From positions 347,874,250-347,938,249 of the forward strand of contig NC_069659.1 of the NCBI RefSeq assembly GCF_027244095.1: DNA of 64,000 bases, in the 5' to 3' direction. Each line of letters starts with the position of its first letter. Within the stretch, counting starts at the first letter, position 1. The notes under the pieces are model-generated. The model was given only the letters and a program-made list of their open reading frames with translations, ran no database searches and was not told where the DNA came from. Positions 62,710 to 64,000 of this stretch are shown one piece after another. The translations under genes and the position numbers were made by a program. Origin of the DNA: Hemicordylus capensis (taxonomy: Eukaryota > Chordata > Lepidosauria > Squamata > Cordylidae).

Positions 62710-62862
62710 ATGGAACCAGTGTATGGTGGGTTCAATCCCTCACTGGAGGTCTTGAAGCAGAGGCTGGACAGCCTTCTATTGGGGGCACTCCGGATCACCT
62801 GCATCCAGCAGGGGGTTGGCCGAGATGGCCTCAAGGCTCCCTCCAGCTCTATGATTCTTCAT
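62710..62862 (+). mobile_element. CR1 3'-end fragment
   Basis: GGTCTTGAAGCAGAGGCTGG, ATCCAGCAGGGGGTTGGCCG, GATGGCCTCAAGGCTCCCTC, CAGCTCTATGATTCTT. The classic amniote CR1 end, of a different subfamily from 15560-16798. Confidence 0.88.
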
Positions 62863-63537
62863 GTCATGAGCTCAGCCCACCCCTCGTTCAACAACATTGA
62901 CAGTACTTGGATTCCAGTCATCTGCGCAAGCCTTTCTTTTCTTCCCTTTTCTTTTTTCCTCTTCATTTATTTTCCTTTCGGATTGCAGATTGCACATAGC
63001 TCTGCATGGCATGTATAATATCCTACTAATTGAACATCGTAATAAGGGAAAGATGGATAATGGCATGCCTAGTATTGAGTTGCAACTCCACGCTACTCTG
63101 TAATCAAGACTAGCGCTCCTAAGAACCAGGATAATGTGACTTAAGCGGTTTCTAATGTATTCTTGGAAATGCCGGCATACGCTCACCCTTCTTTCATTAG
63201 AATCGGTGTCTGCAAGCTCCCCCACCGTCTTCTGATTTTGACCTTTGGAAAGCCTGAAGGGCAGAAGTAACATTATTGTTTTAAAACATTGTGCTGAGAA
63301 TCCTTAACTGTTTGCTCAGAGAGTAAATATATCGTGACAAGACTTTGGCTGCAGTCACGGCTCCATTTCTAGAGACAGAAAGGCTAAACCACAAACCTTA
63401 GGCTGGGAATCCTAAGTGTGTGCAGATAGGCTGTGGCTACTTGATGGTGAAGGGCAAGTACTTTGCTTATGCTCAGAGGCAGTGACCTATATTATTACTT
63501 CATGTTTTCATAGATACAACCATTTATGCATAAGTAC
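62863..63537. other. No gene recognised
   Basis: A strong pyrimidine tract ends TTTCGGATTGCAG at 62989, followed by a 38-codon open stretch. No donor or polyadenylation signal supports an exon. Confidence 0.4.
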
Positions 63538-63713
63538 CAGTTGCAGGGGAGCAACTGCAGGAGAGGGGATATGTCTCCATCTCTTGCTTGTGCTTTTTGC
63601 AGAGGTAGGTGGACCATCTATCTAGATCTATCTAGATAGATCCAGCATCTATCTAGATGCTGGACTAGATAGGCCTTGGACATCATCCAGCAGGGCTGTT
63701 CTTACGTTCTTAC
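63538..63713 (+). mobile_element. CR1 3'-end fragment
   Basis: CCAGTTGCAGGGGAGCAACT, then a short (TCTATCTAGA)-type repeat, then GCTGGACTAGATAGGCCTTG and CAGCAGGGCTGTTCTTACGT. It has the same UTR as 16645-16798, shortened. Confidence 0.88.
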
Positions 63714-63715
63714 TA

Positions 63716-63937
63716 ATGTGTTCTGTCAAGTTGATTTCGACTCCTGGCACCCACAGAGCCCTGTGGTTTTCTTTGGTAGAATACAGGAGGGGTTTACCAG
63801 TGCCTCCTCCCACACAGTATGAGATGATGCCTTTCAGCAACTTCCGATATTGCTGCTGCCCGATATAGTACCAGCAGGGATTCGAACCAGCAACCTTCTG
63901 CTTGTTAGTCAAGCATTTCCCCGCTGCACCACTTAAG
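63716..63937 (-). mobile_element. tRNA-headed SINE with Bov-B-like tail
   Basis: GTCAAGTTGATTTCGACTCC (tail complement), GAATACAGGAGGGG, TATTGCTGCTGCCCGATATA, GGATTCGAACCAGCAACCTT (B box) and CCCCGCTGCACCACTTAAGG (A box). The full element in reverse. Confidence 0.93.
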
Positions 63938-64000
63938 GTGAGCTATGTTCTTACTACTTTATCCTAAATGTGTACGGAGGAGTTGTGTGAGGGAAAGGCA

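Noticed and set aside
62989-63103. Terminal exon after a strong acceptor
   Set aside because: The pyrimidine tract and AG are good and 38 codons are open, but no polyadenylation signal follows and nothing upstream connects to it.

Overview
The window looks like non-coding nuclear DNA from a squamate reptile, most likely a lizard. The evidence is its repeats: CR1, L2-like and Bov-B LINEs side by side, SINEs with CR1 or Bov-B tails, many hAT-type short DNA transposons with intact 8-bp target duplications, a Helitron, and long ATAG/TTTC/CA/CT/TTC microsatellites. I found no complete host protein-coding gene. One 55-bp candidate exon with good splice signals lies at 3278-3332 (+), so the window may be intergenic or lie inside long introns. 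Nearly all open frames elsewhere are chance frames in GC-rich or simple-repeat DNA, or LINE fragments.

Layout. 1-13.3 kb: an ACA-like SINE, a hAT MITE with stacked insertions (734-1561), a GC-rich element carrying TCTCGCGAGA, 5S-headed and tRNA-Ala-headed SINEs, a second hAT MITE nested in a SINE, and a solo LTR (10381-10859). 14-22 kb: a 980-bp hAT element, a truncated CR1 LINE, and an L2-like LINE split by a 1741-bp giant foldback hAT element (19334-21074). 24-31 kb: GAGG-terminus elements, a LINE reverse-transcriptase fragment, a long LTR-like fossil, and a three-layer nest (SINE, hAT, CR1). 32-37 kb: a hAT element containing a solo LTR, three degenerate copies of an unknown repeat, and two foldbacks. 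37-41 kb is mostly unique DNA. 41-49 kb: more GAGG and hAT elements and a 1.2-kb interrupted palindrome (45464-46684). 49.5-51.1 kb: a non-autonomous Helitron. 51-64 kb: Bov-B-tailed SINEs, a Bov-B LINE end inside a MITE, a MIR-like relic, and CR1 ends.

How the parts relate. At least two SINE families (5S rRNA-type head, tRNA-Ala-type head) share one CR1-derived tail, and CR1 LINE ends are in the window. Another SINE family has a Bov-B-like tail, and a Bov-B end is present. The TIR elements fall into hAT groups (termini CAGGGGCGTA, CAGGCCTGCTC or TAGGGATGTGCA, 8-bp duplications) and a group ending in GAGG..CCTC, for which 3-bp duplications are best supported. Nesting gives a readable order of insertions. 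The strongest candidates for undescribed biology are the 5S/CR1 chimeric SINE, the GAGG-terminus family, the giant foldback element, and the Helitron with two perfect hairpins and a GC-rich cargo.
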